This document shows positions 44,201 to 51,718 of a stretch of 64,000 nt of DNA, piece after piece. Every line of letters starts with the position of its first letter. Position 1 is the first letter of the stretch. The position numbers were made by a program, and so were the translations under genes. The stretch comes from Leptospirales bacterium (GTDB lineage Bacteria > Spirochaetota > Leptospiria > Leptospirales > Leptospiraceae): contig JAAFIR010000030.1 in the NCBI GenBank assembly GCA_013297885.1, positions 1 to 64,000 on the forward strand, given 5' to 3'. The notes under the pieces are model-generated. The model made no database searches and was not told the origin of the DNA. It worked only from the letters and a program-made list of their open reading frames with translations.

Positions 44201-46289
44201 TTAAATTATTATTTCTAAAATTTGAAATTGATTCATTAAATTTTTCATTTCTTTTGTATTCTCTTGCTTTACTTTCAAAATAAAAAAAAGCATTTTCAAA
44301 TTCCTTAGTTTTTATAGGAACCTCAGTTCTATAATCATAATCTTTTATAAATGAAATTAGTTCATCATTAGATTTAGACTCGTCTTTTAAATCTCTAAAA
44401 TTATCTATTTTTAATAATTTAGTTTTTAAATATATAAAAGAACTTTTTTCTAATTTTGGTAGGTATGAATCAGCCAAAGAATTACTTTCTTCAAATTTAT
44501 CCTTTTCATTAAGGATAATTGCATTTGAGTATTGAATTGCTGCAAATGCTTCAGGACAGTTTTTTTCTAAGTCGTAATTTTTTTGATATAATATAGCAAG
44601 TTCATTTTTTTCTTTGAAATTACCTTCATTAGAAAAATTTTTTAAAATTGACTCAAGAATGACACGTTTGTCTTCTGGATGAGATTTTTTATCGTTTAAT
44701 ACTTTTATAAATTCATTTGGAATTTTTGTTTTATCTAATCTATATTCAAGAACAGCTTCTTTTCTTTTAATTTCATTTAAGCGATGAAAATTTGGATACT
44801 CTTCTCTAATTTTTTGATAAAATTTTTCAGCTAGTTTAATATCTAAAATAGAATAAAAGTCAGCTAGAAACATTAAAATTGTTGGTGGAATATCTTGATG
44901 CACTTCAGAGTGTTTCATTTTTTCATAATAAGATAAAAGTTCATTAGAAGGATTTAAAGAATTAAATAAATTCTTTTGATAAATCGCCATTGCATATGAT
45001 AAGCCTTTTTGTTTATCGTATTTAGTAGAAATCATTTTAGAATAGATTTTTTCTGCATTTTTAACATCACCTTCTTCAACAAAATCTATATATAGCTGTC
45101 TGTCTGCACGAGATCTGTATAGAGGATATAAATAATCATCTTTAAAATATTCATATAAGGATTCATAAGCTAATTTATAAAATTCAGATGAATTTCTTCT
45201 AAACTGTTTTGCATATTCATATTGTTCATTAATATCTGAAAGTTTTGGAATTGCACCGGAAACAGGAATAAAATAAATATTTAATGCGTTATTGATCGAA
45301 GCAGAAAATAAAATGGAACCACCATTAAAATTGGAATACTTAGTATCGAATAACGATAGTAGTCCCGTACTTAATTCTCTTTCTTCACCTGTTTGTAAAT
45401 TTTTTCTAATTATAAAAGCATTATCTCTTTCATCTAATTTTTTATTTCCATTTGTATCTTCTCTAATTGAAGTATAATATAAAAATTTTTGATCATCAGA
45501 AACTGAAGGATTAAAGTCCATAAATTTATCAGAAGTAATTCTTTTTTCTTCTTTTGAATTTAAATCAATAGAATAAATCTCGCCGAGTTTTTCATCTTGA
45601 TAAGATAAAAAATAAACTTTTTTTCCATCTGCAGAAAAGCTAGGACTTGTTCCCCCTTTTGAACTTAACTTAGTGATCTTAAAATTATCTTTAGTATCAA
45701 TTAAAGCTAAATTTGGAATTTCTGAACTAAATTTTTTTGTGCTAAAAACAATATATCTTCCATCGGGAGACCAAGAAGGATCTGAATCAAATTCTCGTTT
45801 TATTTTTTCAGGACTTGTAGTATCTGGATTTGTTAAAAAATTAAAACCTTTATCGATAATTTTCCAATCACCTTTTAAATATTTTTTTACAGCATCCTCA
45901 ATTTCTAAATTTACAATTACAATATCACCTTCTGAATCATATCTTTCCGAAACAAATGCTAAAGTTTTTCCATCAGGACTAATACTTGGTTTAAATTGTG
46001 GAGCTGGGTGTTCAGTAATTGGAACAACAGTAGAACTTTTTAAATCTCTCATATATATATCAAAATTGCCTTTTGTATCTGAAGAAAAAAATAAATATCT
46101 TCCATCTTTAGTTGTAGAATTATAAATATTATTTCCCCTTCTAACTGTTAAAGGAAATGGTTTTTCATTTTGATAAGTAAAATATGTTTTCTCTATTGTT
46201 TCATAATTAAATTCAGAAGGAGAATATTTTTTAGTAAATAAATTTAAAACAGAACAATTAACAAAAAAAAGTAAGATTAAAAATTTCAT
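38298..46289 (-). CDS. giant TolB-propeller / TPR / degenerate-CHAT lipoprotein
   Basis: 2663 aa, by far the largest gene in the window. MKFLILLFFVNC predicts lipidation at C12, hence an envelope location. Residues about 50-350 are PD40/TolB-like propeller blades (SPDGKTLAFVSER, WSPDGRYIVFSTKK, SADGKKVYFLS, SDDQKFLYYTSIREDTNGN). From about 370 to 1520 there are many TPR-like helices (e.g. LGNIYFLLGKDEKSILQYEK; NSLAICYQETGDYKKSELYL). A CHAT-like region lies about 1560-1860: IIEYFSDGKEIFEII-type start, KLLFIPSPFFYRYNF, IPFFILSNFN and AGVQSILLLE. The catalytic His (HG) and Cys (LSAC, here LSNF) are not present. More TPRs follow, then a second CHAT-like end (about 2330-2663: IDYIYLPSYHFKVCIVP, GPSVLSSGHQID, RFWNGYKPY). 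Probably a scaffold rather than a protease. Confidence 0.75.
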   Translation of the reverse strand: MKFLILLFFVNCSVLNLFTKKYSPSEFNYETIEKTYFTYQNEKPFPLTVRRGNNIYNSTTKDGRYLFFSSDTKGNFDIYMRDLKSSTVVPITEHPAPQFKPSISPDGKTLAFVSERYDSEGDIVIVNLEIEDAVKKYLKGDWKIIDKGFNFLTNPDTTSPEKIKREFDSDPSWSPDGRYIVFSTKKFSSEIPNLALIDTKDNFKITKLSSKGGTSPSFSADGKKVYFLSYQDEKLGEIYSIDLNSKEEKRITSDKFMDFNPSVSDDQKFLYYTSIREDTNGNKKLDERDNAFIIRKNLQTGEERELSTGLLSLFDTKYSNFNGGSILFSASINNALNIYFIPVSGAIPKLSDINEQYEYAKQFRRNSSEFYKLAYESLYEYFKDDYLYPLYRSRADRQLYIDFVEEGDVKNAEKIYSKMISTKYDKQKGLSYAMAIYQKNLFNSLNPSNELLSYYEKMKHSEVHQDIPPTILMFLADFYSILDIKLAEKFYQKIREEYPNFHRLNEIKRKEAVLEYRLDKTKIPNEFIKVLNDKKSHPEDKRVILESILKNFSNEGNFKEKNELAILYQKNYDLEKNCPEAFAAIQYSNAIILNEKDKFEESNSLADSYLPKLEKSSFIYLKTKLLKIDNFRDLKDESKSNDELISFIKDYDYRTEVPIKTKEFENAFFYFESKAREYKRNEKFNESISNFRNNNLILSFSKEKKLPIDKIYENYSSYYQKAMIETSFEFDQFKTEASNKNLFNKLNLLGKNRLDLLGNFTENLALAFSWSGFRYFGDFRDLQNLTPTDESSFKKIEEYFDERSKSARENLEYATIFGYAYFLVTQAAKEESFYIDENALTFRRKKNILTTLKKAESELLWILYANPNYTDAYLLLGWMYQYIDVRKSEQVFPEAEFDGVVFRSLYNQFFPLKYLEEAEELFNQIIQYTGKNYKNKKALSDLHLNLGNIYFLLGKDEKSILQYEKVENLSKNILDKAQFETYQQKALFYYNYSRVNLYLEKLNEAKPFLKKALDIYYKQEYFPLLSSIGTNDSNKYLNLKIDNSKKKIALLSAILGLVEMEQKNFKEAIPPLTTSLSMNGKSDYINDISLYNSLAICYQETGDYKKSELYLKNAEKKYKFKKSIGERLEKFSFSNLISNIALPEKIRVNGKNRFPGKMPLDFENLVTRGIKIMNYSEKNEFTESNKEILSREKFIKENKLENTFLGEVILNNKFSELAYNEFLRGNYFEAARLYTKEYEDLKKKNKTKEAFQSYVQSDISLYSHIEQNSDSKEKILNELKNNIKFLNKFKLEELQNCLKEKIEIDGEKNEYCNQKFNSDYYNFDVFLGYNYFYLGEIYRTDSDFDLAFNDYGIAKNLFKEAGGISSEEIGTDIDKFSPRERVKLKVMSAIVEARLGNKNEFVRILKEAYFVAQEYQLIKELLSIYTLNSEFYYKQNDFKKSTDYFSLSEKIIKENPGILYEIDEVFLQYIYSIKTNNLIKEKNLIEIEKNREKFYSIIFFRQLLVNEINFPNKELFNSLNRVQNLMWKDKELELKIEEYNLNKLDSSKFQKEKSINSELIKTIFYKFNSSLPKGMDCSSWWNDKLEDFIPKLNSDELLIEYFSDGKEIFEIINYEGKRSSKTYIKTKSLLEKISEELNLRLLSYPKVKKLLFIPSPFFYRYNFANVNFNSKKLSDFYSVRHLFRVSQLKRESTTEFSRLKRLTAIIPEIPKLEEESFSLNPIQFVFEKPSLKQNAKDLNLRIIQSNELKNYLTDTDVLEGITDFSNRKHYIGEKKPGHIHIKELLDEEWTIPFFILSNFNKNQDNFIKVAFLYDILQFAGVQSILLLESNEENQKTRDQILSNMKDASTIIKEKNLFLIGEYLNPYPESEKIYENEFKKYYGLSTKFERKRNYSEAMKNLMLANSVIPSSNEKLQIESESNLAKLKTKAYPNRNKYLNYYETLLEKINITKEEEETILYNLLVSCYEAPIEVDCRKYYSKYQSNENATQDKKFIIEYYKNLREGNLKFVDSEYQKFILLENAEDKFLFNNRLAFLFAKGFIWDKARIHLNEALKLAENPTEKFIVENKISDLEYEIFFVKGKNPDSVSKEKIFYLADNRIWDEYRKKSKEISIYEANTNKKSYSERLLDAYDSLENNFEFEPTTLGPLFLKDGRSALFLLKDSERDFLFYLLVKSINYQVGTELNNQFDILLETERSLNNKNRALWFQIVWASALKSRGDLESSKKYFLEFDDKFNDYYPEKNLASMYYNLKYKLSKFFPDVNFTESDREKVKSELNQFYSFYEKIETNPNLNLLNELILSLKKEKLDVFYSRELDDFINILQKKAIENKNYYLYLDIGFAREKIHSVNDKVLGRKVYFSDLPKLNEIAKKIESKLPEGQVFSSLIDFGIKTHLVKIKDKTILLEEAFSDNRNIKFQVYDYLYSVKNGGLEVSKKEFLEERYKSVLKFTKNKIDYIYLPSYHFKVCIVPVEQDNFYYVLSPELMVDRNVYDSSKDFLPSFKINHLSYQEKISPEIKLEKLETKFLSGKGIGRTKNIIQDELKLEKGKEILFSNINLLKLDSKIKREGFWFLSNSRLEQTSLHNDDFVHSIFYLDKIHIGPSVLSSGHQIDINDAYFIKTFFKNLDYRLPYEERYLDAISNLQSDLKEDRFWNGYKPYTNVFIK

Positions 46290-46879
46290 TCTTTTCTAGA
46301 CCATTTATTTTTTTTAATTTCAAAAAATTCTCCATCTTCTACTTGGTAGAAATATAATAATGGAATCAAATTTTTTCTTTTGAGTTTTTCTTCATCTTTT
46401 AATTCTTTAGTTTCTAAAAGTTCCAATTTTTTTAAATACAAAATTTTTCTTGATTCGTTCAATAACTTAAGAACTTCCTCAACTCTAATTTTGTATTTTG
46501 GAAATTCTTTAAAATTTGTTGTATCTTTAATATTTGGTAAAATTTTTGCTTCACCATTTTGAGCTTCACCAACAAATTCTTTTTTTTTGAACTGTCTTAA
46601 TTCTGGGGCTAGATAAGAAATATTTTTTAAAGATAAATATGTTGTTTCATCCAAAAAATCTTTTGGAATATCTTCATCTAAAATTTCTTTTTCCCAAATG
46701 CTTGAACCAGTAGCAGAAGTCCTCATTGAAGAAACGAGCCAACCTTCTTTTTCTAAATTTTTAGAATCCCCAACCATCTGTCTTTCATTTGCAGTTGGAC
46801 TTGCTGTAAAAGTAACATTTTTCAAATTCAAATTAATGAGACCACAATTTAAAAAAAGCAAAACAAAAATATATTTCAT
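46286..46879 (-). CDS. DUF1318-like lipoprotein
   Basis: 197 aa from ATG 46879: MKYIFVLLFLNC gives lipidated C12. The following SPTANERQMVGDSKNLEKEGWLVSSMRT resembles the TAxExQxxGxxxxLE motif of DUF1318-like lipoproteins; this match is from memory and moderate. The remainder is charged and helical (KYKIRVEEVLKLLNESRKILYLKKLELLETKE). The frame extends 11 codons upstream but without a signal peptide. It overlaps the giant lipoprotein gene by 4 nt and is the first gene of the operon. Confidence 0.6.
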   Translation of the reverse strand: MKYIFVLLFLNCGLINLNLKNVTFTASPTANERQMVGDSKNLEKEGWLVSSMRTSATGSSIWEKEILDEDIPKDFLDETTYLSLKNISYLAPELRQFKKKEFVGEAQNGEAKILPNIKDTTNFKEFPKYKIRVEEVLKLLNESRKILYLKKLELLETKELKDEEKLKRKNLIPLLYFYQVEDGEFFEIKKNKWSRKE

Positions 46880-46989
46880 AAAAAAACCAAACCGTAAAAG
46901 CTTAGACCTCAAAGTAAAGTCTTAAAAAATGTTTATGAAATCAAGTGTTTTACTTTCACTAACTGAAAGAATATTATATAAAAAAAGTT

Positions 46990-47126
46990 GGGCAATTTTT
47001 TTTATGGAAAAAATCAAATAAAAGAGAAATAAATTCATAATATTTTTCCATAAAAAAATCAGGCTTTCAACTCTCGTAAAAAAATTTTATACAAAATTTT
47101 TTTACGCCGTTTCAATCCTTATTGCA
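46990..47126 (+). repeat. composite palindromic intergenic element, copy 8
   Basis: Box 1 GGGCAATTTTT (46990 on); hairpin 1 outer arms TTTTTTTATGGAAAAA/TTTTTCCATAAAAAAA; box 2 TCAGGCTTTCAACTCT (47059-47074); hairpin 2 arms CGTAAAAAAATTTTA (47075 on) and complement ending 47106; box 3 CCGTTTCAATCCTTATTGCATAG (47107-47129). Box 3 runs into the 3' end of the patatin gene, whose stop codon is at 47119-47121. Confidence 0.8.
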
Positions 47127-48858
47127 TAGTATTAAAAAATAATTTTTTAATTTCAGAAATATTTTTTTTTGCTTCCTCTTCTCCTTTTTTTATAATCGCT
47201 TTATAAGACCTAAAATCAAATAGCTGAAATTCTTCCATATGAAAATGAACAAATAAATCCATTTCAGTTTTTTTTAACTTCGTAATTTCTCTTCCTTCTA
47301 ATGTTATTGTTCTAGTCATAATTTGTAAAATGGGAGGATATTTTATTTGTTCCCAAAGATATCTAAAAAATGATTTATCAGAGTTTGCTCTATCATCAAA
47401 TAATTTTACTGGAACAATTTCATACATTGGAGAAACATTTACACCTAATATTATATCAGCACCTTTTTCACGAATTAAATTTTCAGGAACATTATTGATG
47501 ATCCCTCCATCAACTAAAATTTTTTCGCCAAGCCTATAAGGTGGAAATGCTCCAGGCAAACTCATTGCTGAAGTAAGTGCTTCTGTAATTGGACCTTTAT
47601 CAAAAATATGTTCTTTACCTGTTTGTAAATCTATAGCTGATGTAACAAATGGAATATTTAGTTCTTCAATTCTTTTATCTCCAAAAGCATTTTTTAACAT
47701 TTGTTTCATATTCTTACCTTTAAAAAAAGAAACAAAAGGAAGAGTGGGGTCAAATGCAGATTCAATTCCTCCAAAAAATTTTTCAACTTTAATTTCAATT
47801 TCAGCTACACTTAAACCATTTGCATATAATGCTCCAATTACAGCTCCGAAAGAAGCACCTGAAATATAATCAAATTTAATTTTTTCTTTTTCTAAAACTT
47901 TTAATAATCCAACATGAGACAATGCTCTTGCACCACCTCCACCTAAACTTAGTCCTCTTGTTTTTGAAATTAAAGTTCTAGCTAAACTATCTTTATTTTT
48001 AAAAGTTTTAATGTTCATTTTTTCTTCATAATTTTTTTTTGATTCAGTAAAATAAATACTTCTACCAAAAAAATTTCTTATACGAGGAAGAAAAAATTCC
48101 ACTTTCGAGTTTTTATCTTGAACTAGTGTTTCAGGATTTGGATCATGAAATATTATAAAATCAGATTGTATGATAAGTGAGATAAAACTTTTTGCTTCTT
48201 CAAAATTATCAACATAAATTGATACTAAATTATATTTAGTTCTAATTTTTGTTAGTTCTTCACTAAGTCTATAAACATCTAAGTTTAAAAATTTTTTAGC
48301 TTCAAATAGAATACTAAATTCTTTTTCAGATTCAAAATTTTTATGAATTTCTAAAATTTCTTTTTTAAATTCAGAGTTAATTTCTAAAGGTATATGAAAA
48401 AATAATCTTTTTGTGATTTTTTTCTTAAAAGATTTATCTTCCATATGAAATCTCATTCTATTTGCCATAAGTTTAATTATGTTCTTGGAAAAGTTTTTTT
48501 CACTTGATGCCAATTGTAAAAATAATTTTCCAGGAATTTGATAAACTAAGCTATCTATAATAGCAATCGCAGAACTAGAGTGGTTGTTTTCACTAATTAA
48601 AGAGTTTTCTCCAATTAAATCTTTTGCAGTAAGAAAAATGGTTCCAGATTCATTTTCAATATTAATTTCTCCATATCGAATAATAAAGATATTTTCAGAT
48701 CTTTCACCTTTTAAATATAAAATTTCTTTACTGCGAATTAATTTTTCTGTGATTTGATTAGCAATTTTTTGAAGTGAAGCTTTTTGAATTGCTTCAAAAA
48801 TTGGGATGGTCTTCAGGAATTTAAGGATATACTCAATTTCTTTAGAACTCTTTTTCAT
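47119..48858 (-). CDS. cyclic-nucleotide-binding patatin-like phospholipase
   Basis: A 579-aa NTE/RssA-like enzyme. Residues about 15-135 form a cNMP-binding (CAP_ED) domain (IPIFEAIQKASLQKIA, GEINIENESGTIFLTAKDLIGENSLI). A linker domain follows (about 140-300). The patatin domain starts at GLSLGGGGARALSHVG (oxyanion hole), has the nucleophile elbow GASFG with S336, and the catalytic D450 in VDGGIINNVPE. It hydrolyses (lyso)phospholipids, probably under cyclic-nucleotide control, at the inner membrane. The start has AGGT about 7 nt upstream. The last residues overlap a composite repeat. Confidence 0.88.
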   Translation of the reverse strand: MKKSSKEIEYILKFLKTIPIFEAIQKASLQKIANQITEKLIRSKEILYLKGERSENIFIIRYGEINIENESGTIFLTAKDLIGENSLISENNHSSSAIAIIDSLVYQIPGKLFLQLASSEKNFSKNIIKLMANRMRFHMEDKSFKKKITKRLFFHIPLEINSEFKKEILEIHKNFESEKEFSILFEAKKFLNLDVYRLSEELTKIRTKYNLVSIYVDNFEEAKSFISLIIQSDFIIFHDPNPETLVQDKNSKVEFFLPRIRNFFGRSIYFTESKKNYEEKMNIKTFKNKDSLARTLISKTRGLSLGGGGARALSHVGLLKVLEKEKIKFDYISGASFGAVIGALYANGLSVAEIEIKVEKFFGGIESAFDPTLPFVSFFKGKNMKQMLKNAFGDKRIEELNIPFVTSAIDLQTGKEHIFDKGPITEALTSAMSLPGAFPPYRLGEKILVDGGIINNVPENLIREKGADIILGVNVSPMYEIVPVKLFDDRANSDKSFFRYLWEQIKYPPILQIMTRTITLEGREITKLKKTEMDLFVHFHMEEFQLFDFRSYKAIIKKGEEEAKKNISEIKKLFFNTMQ

Positions 48859-48975
48859 AAAATAACCTCTATGTTAGACTAATTATCGGTTAATTAAATT
48901 ATGATTGATGTTATTCTTTGAATTACTAGAAACAAATTAGAATTTACTTTCTTTAATAAGATTCAAATTTGTATT

Positions 48976-50586
48976 ATGATAAAAAAAATCACAACCTATT
49001 TAGAAAACTTTTATCAATCAAAATACAGTTTTTTATACTTAATTATTTTTCAGTTTCTTTTTCGATTACCTTATTTTTTTAATTCTGAAAAAAGGATGCA
49101 CGGTGATGAAGCTTTTCATTGGTTAGTACATGAAACAATTTTAAATGAAAAATTCATTTTAAGACCATTTGATCATAATTATATTGGTGTTTCAGATTTT
49201 TTATTTGTTCTACCATTTATTCCTTTTTTTGGAAATACTGGTTTATCCAATCAATTGGGTTTGCTAATTATATATTTATTATTTGCTTATTTTTCAATTC
49301 AAATAACAAAATTAATCTTTAATGAATTAGTTGCAAAAATTACTTATTATTATTTTTTAATCCCTTCTTCCTTTCTTATGATAATGTCAGCAACCTATCA
49401 AGGGGGACATTTTGGTTCAGCATTATTATTTCTGATAGGATTATTTTTTAATTTAAAGTTTGTATTTGAAAATAAGTTAAGTCAACTATTTTTATCAGGA
49501 ATATTTTTTGGATTAACTTATTATAATTCTCATCTTAATTTAATTGTTTTAGCTAATTATTTATTTTTCAGTAATTTATATTTATTAACTCAATTTAGGT
49601 TAAATTATTTAAAACCATTTATTTTTTATTTAGTTGGTTTTTTAATTGGTCTTATTCCAGAATTTATTGGTTCTTATTTTGCTATTGGGGACTTTATTTA
49701 TAATTCAGTTTTATGGCATAAACCGTTTTTTTATCTTAAAACAAATTTATTCGTTCTTAAAAATTATGGATTAGATACTGTACTCGGTTTATTAGCACAC
49801 CCTTTTATGAGATATTATGGCTTTTTTTATGGAGAGTTGCAATTAAAATTAATTCATTTAATCAATATTTTTCTTTTTATTTTTTTTATTTTTTTAGTTT
49901 TAAAAGAATTAAATCCATTTAAAGAATTAAAAATAAAATTAAATGATATCCGTTTTTATTTTATTCTCACATTTTTATCTACTTTAATCTTAAACTTTAT
50001 TCTGATTTTGTATATTAATAGAGAATTAGATGATTTTGGAATTCGTTATTTAATGCCGACTGTTAGCATTTCAACTTTAATTTTATTTTATTTTATGAGT
50101 AGAAATAAAATAATTTTAGTTCCATTTTTGATTTATTTTTTTGGTGTAAATATTTTTGCATACCTTCAAGGTTATACAAGAAAAGGCTTTTATGATTTTA
50201 ATGGATGTCCAGGTAGTGTTGAGATAAATCAATACTTCAAAGAAAAGAAAATTTTAATAAGTTTTGCGAATCATTGGGTTTCATATAACTTAATGAAAAA
50301 TTCAAAAAGAGAACATCTTTCTAGTCCATTTTATGGGGAAAATATTCATTATTTAAAGTTACATGATGAAATCTTTGAAAGGTCTAAAAAAGAAAAAATC
50401 GCCCTTGTTCAAGTTGATTTAGTATATGATTGGCATAATAGGCATAAATTTCAAAAAGGTTCTGAAAAATTTTTAAAACTTTTTTCAGAGGATAATCCAA
50501 ATTTATCTGAAGGTGATTATAAAATATTAGAGGAAACAAAAATAGATCGTTGGAGAGTTTATATTTTAGAAAGAGTGAATTTATAA
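48976..50586 (+). CDS. GT-C-type polytopic membrane glycosyltransferase-like protein
   Basis: 536 aa with about 11 hydrophobic segments. The first extracytoplasmic loop carries MHGDEAFHW (residues 41-49), the acidic D-E motif typical of GT-C glycosyltransferases (ArnT/PMT/GT39-like) that use polyprenyl-linked donors. A soluble C-terminal tail of about 130 residues follows the last helix. It is divergent from the patatin gene and convergent with the hydrolase gene, whose stop is only 2 nt away. The acceptor is unknown. Confidence in the superfamily is moderate. Confidence 0.62.
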   Translation: MIKKITTYLENFYQSKYSFLYLIIFQFLFRLPYFFNSEKRMHGDEAFHWLVHETILNEKFILRPFDHNYIGVSDFLFVLPFIPFFGNTGLSNQLGLLIIYLLFAYFSIQITKLIFNELVAKITYYYFLIPSSFLMIMSATYQGGHFGSALLFLIGLFFNLKFVFENKLSQLFLSGIFFGLTYYNSHLNLIVLANYLFFSNLYLLTQFRLNYLKPFIFYLVGFLIGLIPEFIGSYFAIGDFIYNSVLWHKPFFYLKTNLFVLKNYGLDTVLGLLAHPFMRYYGFFYGELQLKLIHLINIFLFIFFIFLVLKELNPFKELKIKLNDIRFYFILTFLSTLILNFILILYINRELDDFGIRYLMPTVSISTLILFYFMSRNKIILVPFLIYFFGVNIFAYLQGYTRKGFYDFNGCPGSVEINQYFKEKKILISFANHWVSYNLMKNSKREHLSSPFYGENIHYLKLHDEIFERSKKEKIALVQVDLVYDWHNRHKFQKGSEKFLKLFSEDNPNLSEGDYKILEETKIDRWRVYILERVNL

Positions 50587-50588
50587 AC

Positions 50589-51563
50589 TCAAAATAAAGA
50601 TATTTGAATAATTAATTCATCTAAAATTATTTTATGATAAAATGTTTCATATTTCAAATTTTGAATAAATCCATTATGCCCTCCATATTTGGTGATAATT
50701 AATTTTAAAAAAGAATTTTCTTTTAAATTATAAAAATCTTCTACAGGACACACAGGGTCATCTTCAGAAGTTAAAATTAATAATGGAATTTTTAAATTTT
50801 TTGTAAAATCTGATTTTATTCCATAAGCATCAAAATATTCTTTTGCAGAATTAAAATTTGAATATTCGGTAATTATTTGCTCAGTTAATTCATAAACTGT
50901 TTTTGAATTGTAATATTTTTTGAAATTATATTTATAAGGGAAAAACTTTTCTTTTAGTTCAAGAGAATTTCTCCATGCTTTAAGAAAATAATTTCTTAAA
51001 AGAAAGTTTTTATCCATCTTTAAAGTTGCTTTTCCAGGATTTATACTCGGGCTAATTGAAAAAAAATGGTTTATAGATTTGTGTTTTTCTTTTGAAAATT
51101 TTAGTGCAAGTCTTATTGTGTAATTCCCCCCAATTGAAAAACCAATTAGGTAATTTTTTCTTTCTTTAAAATTTTCTAAAATTTTTTTCATTGCCAAAAA
51201 ATTTTCTTCAATTAAGTTTCCATGGAATAACTCTTCATTTAAGTGATGAGTTTCAGCATGATCTCTAAAATTAAATCTAAAAATAGAAAATCCTTTTTGG
51301 TAAAAGTAATTTGCAGAATTTAGGATATAACCTGAATGTGATGAACCTTCCCAACCATGTAGTAAGATAATTAAACCTTTAGAGTTTGGATGTTTTGTAT
51401 AATGAGATAAAAATTTTGTTTTATTCTTTAATTGAAGCAAAATTAGTTTTTGTTTTAATACAACTTCAGTTTTAAAAAATTTTTTAGGTTTTCTACTTGC
51501 TAATATACTTTGTATAAATTTTGATTTTAGATAAAAGGGTAGGGGATAAGAAATTTTTTCCAT
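50589..51563 (-). CDS. YheT-like alpha/beta hydrolase
   Basis: 324 aa from ATG 51563 (MEKISYPLPFYLKSKFIQS), which has GAGGT 5 nt upstream; the frame's further 33 codons upstream are repeat-element DNA. LILLHGWEGSSHSGYI, FRFNFRDHAETH and the nucleophile elbow GFSIGGNYT, with ILTSEDDPVCP (Asp) and YGGHNGF (His), form a complete catalytic triad. The layout matches the COG0429/YheT family of hydrolases, which act on esters or thioesters with unknown physiological substrates. Confidence 0.85.
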   Translation of the reverse strand: MEKISYPLPFYLKSKFIQSILASRKPKKFFKTEVVLKQKLILLQLKNKTKFLSHYTKHPNSKGLIILLHGWEGSSHSGYILNSANYFYQKGFSIFRFNFRDHAETHHLNEELFHGNLIEENFLAMKKILENFKERKNYLIGFSIGGNYTIRLALKFSKEKHKSINHFFSISPSINPGKATLKMDKNFLLRNYFLKAWRNSLELKEKFFPYKYNFKKYYNSKTVYELTEQIITEYSNFNSAKEYFDAYGIKSDFTKNLKIPLLILTSEDDPVCPVEDFYNLKENSFLKLIITKYGGHNGFIQNLKYETFYHKIILDELIIQISLF

Positions 51564-51594
51564 TTGTACCTCATTTGATCCTTTTTTAACTAAC

Positions 51595-51704
51595 ACGCGA
51601 AAGTGATTGAAGCAGAGGTCAAAAAATTTTGTATAAAATTTTTTTGACCGAACTGAAAGCACGTTTTTTCATTTTTTGTGAAACAAAAAAAGAAAAATTC
51701 GCCC
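51595..51704 (-). repeat. composite palindromic intergenic element, copy 9
   Basis: Minus-orientation copy. End box GCGAAAGTGATTGAAGCAG (51597-51615); hairpin 2 with arms GGTCAAAAAATTTT and complement (51617-51649); middle box GAACTGAAAGCACGTTTTTT (51650-51669); hairpin 1 CATTTTTTGTG...AAAAAAAG; GAAAAATTCGCCC (51692-51704). It lies between the rpsG terminator and the hydrolase gene. Confidence 0.85.
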
Positions 51705-51718
51705 AATCAATCGTACAT

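Noticed and set aside
45673-46125. 150-codon plus-strand ORF inside the giant gene
   Set aside because: Antisense shadow of the propeller-coding region.
36345-46289. Antiphage defence system based on a CHAT protease
   Set aside because: The catalytic residues seem missing, the protein carries a lipoprotein signal, and no nuclease, gasdermin-like or sensor partner is in the operon.
51564-51662. Longer N-terminus for the YheT-like hydrolase
   Set aside because: The extra codons are composite element DNA, whereas GAGGT precedes the ATG at 51563.
11432-51704. Repeated palindromic boxes as a CRISPR array or insertion sequences
   Set aside because: Copies are dispersed kilobases apart, have no regular spacers, no cas genes and no transposase ORF, and their internal arms differ.
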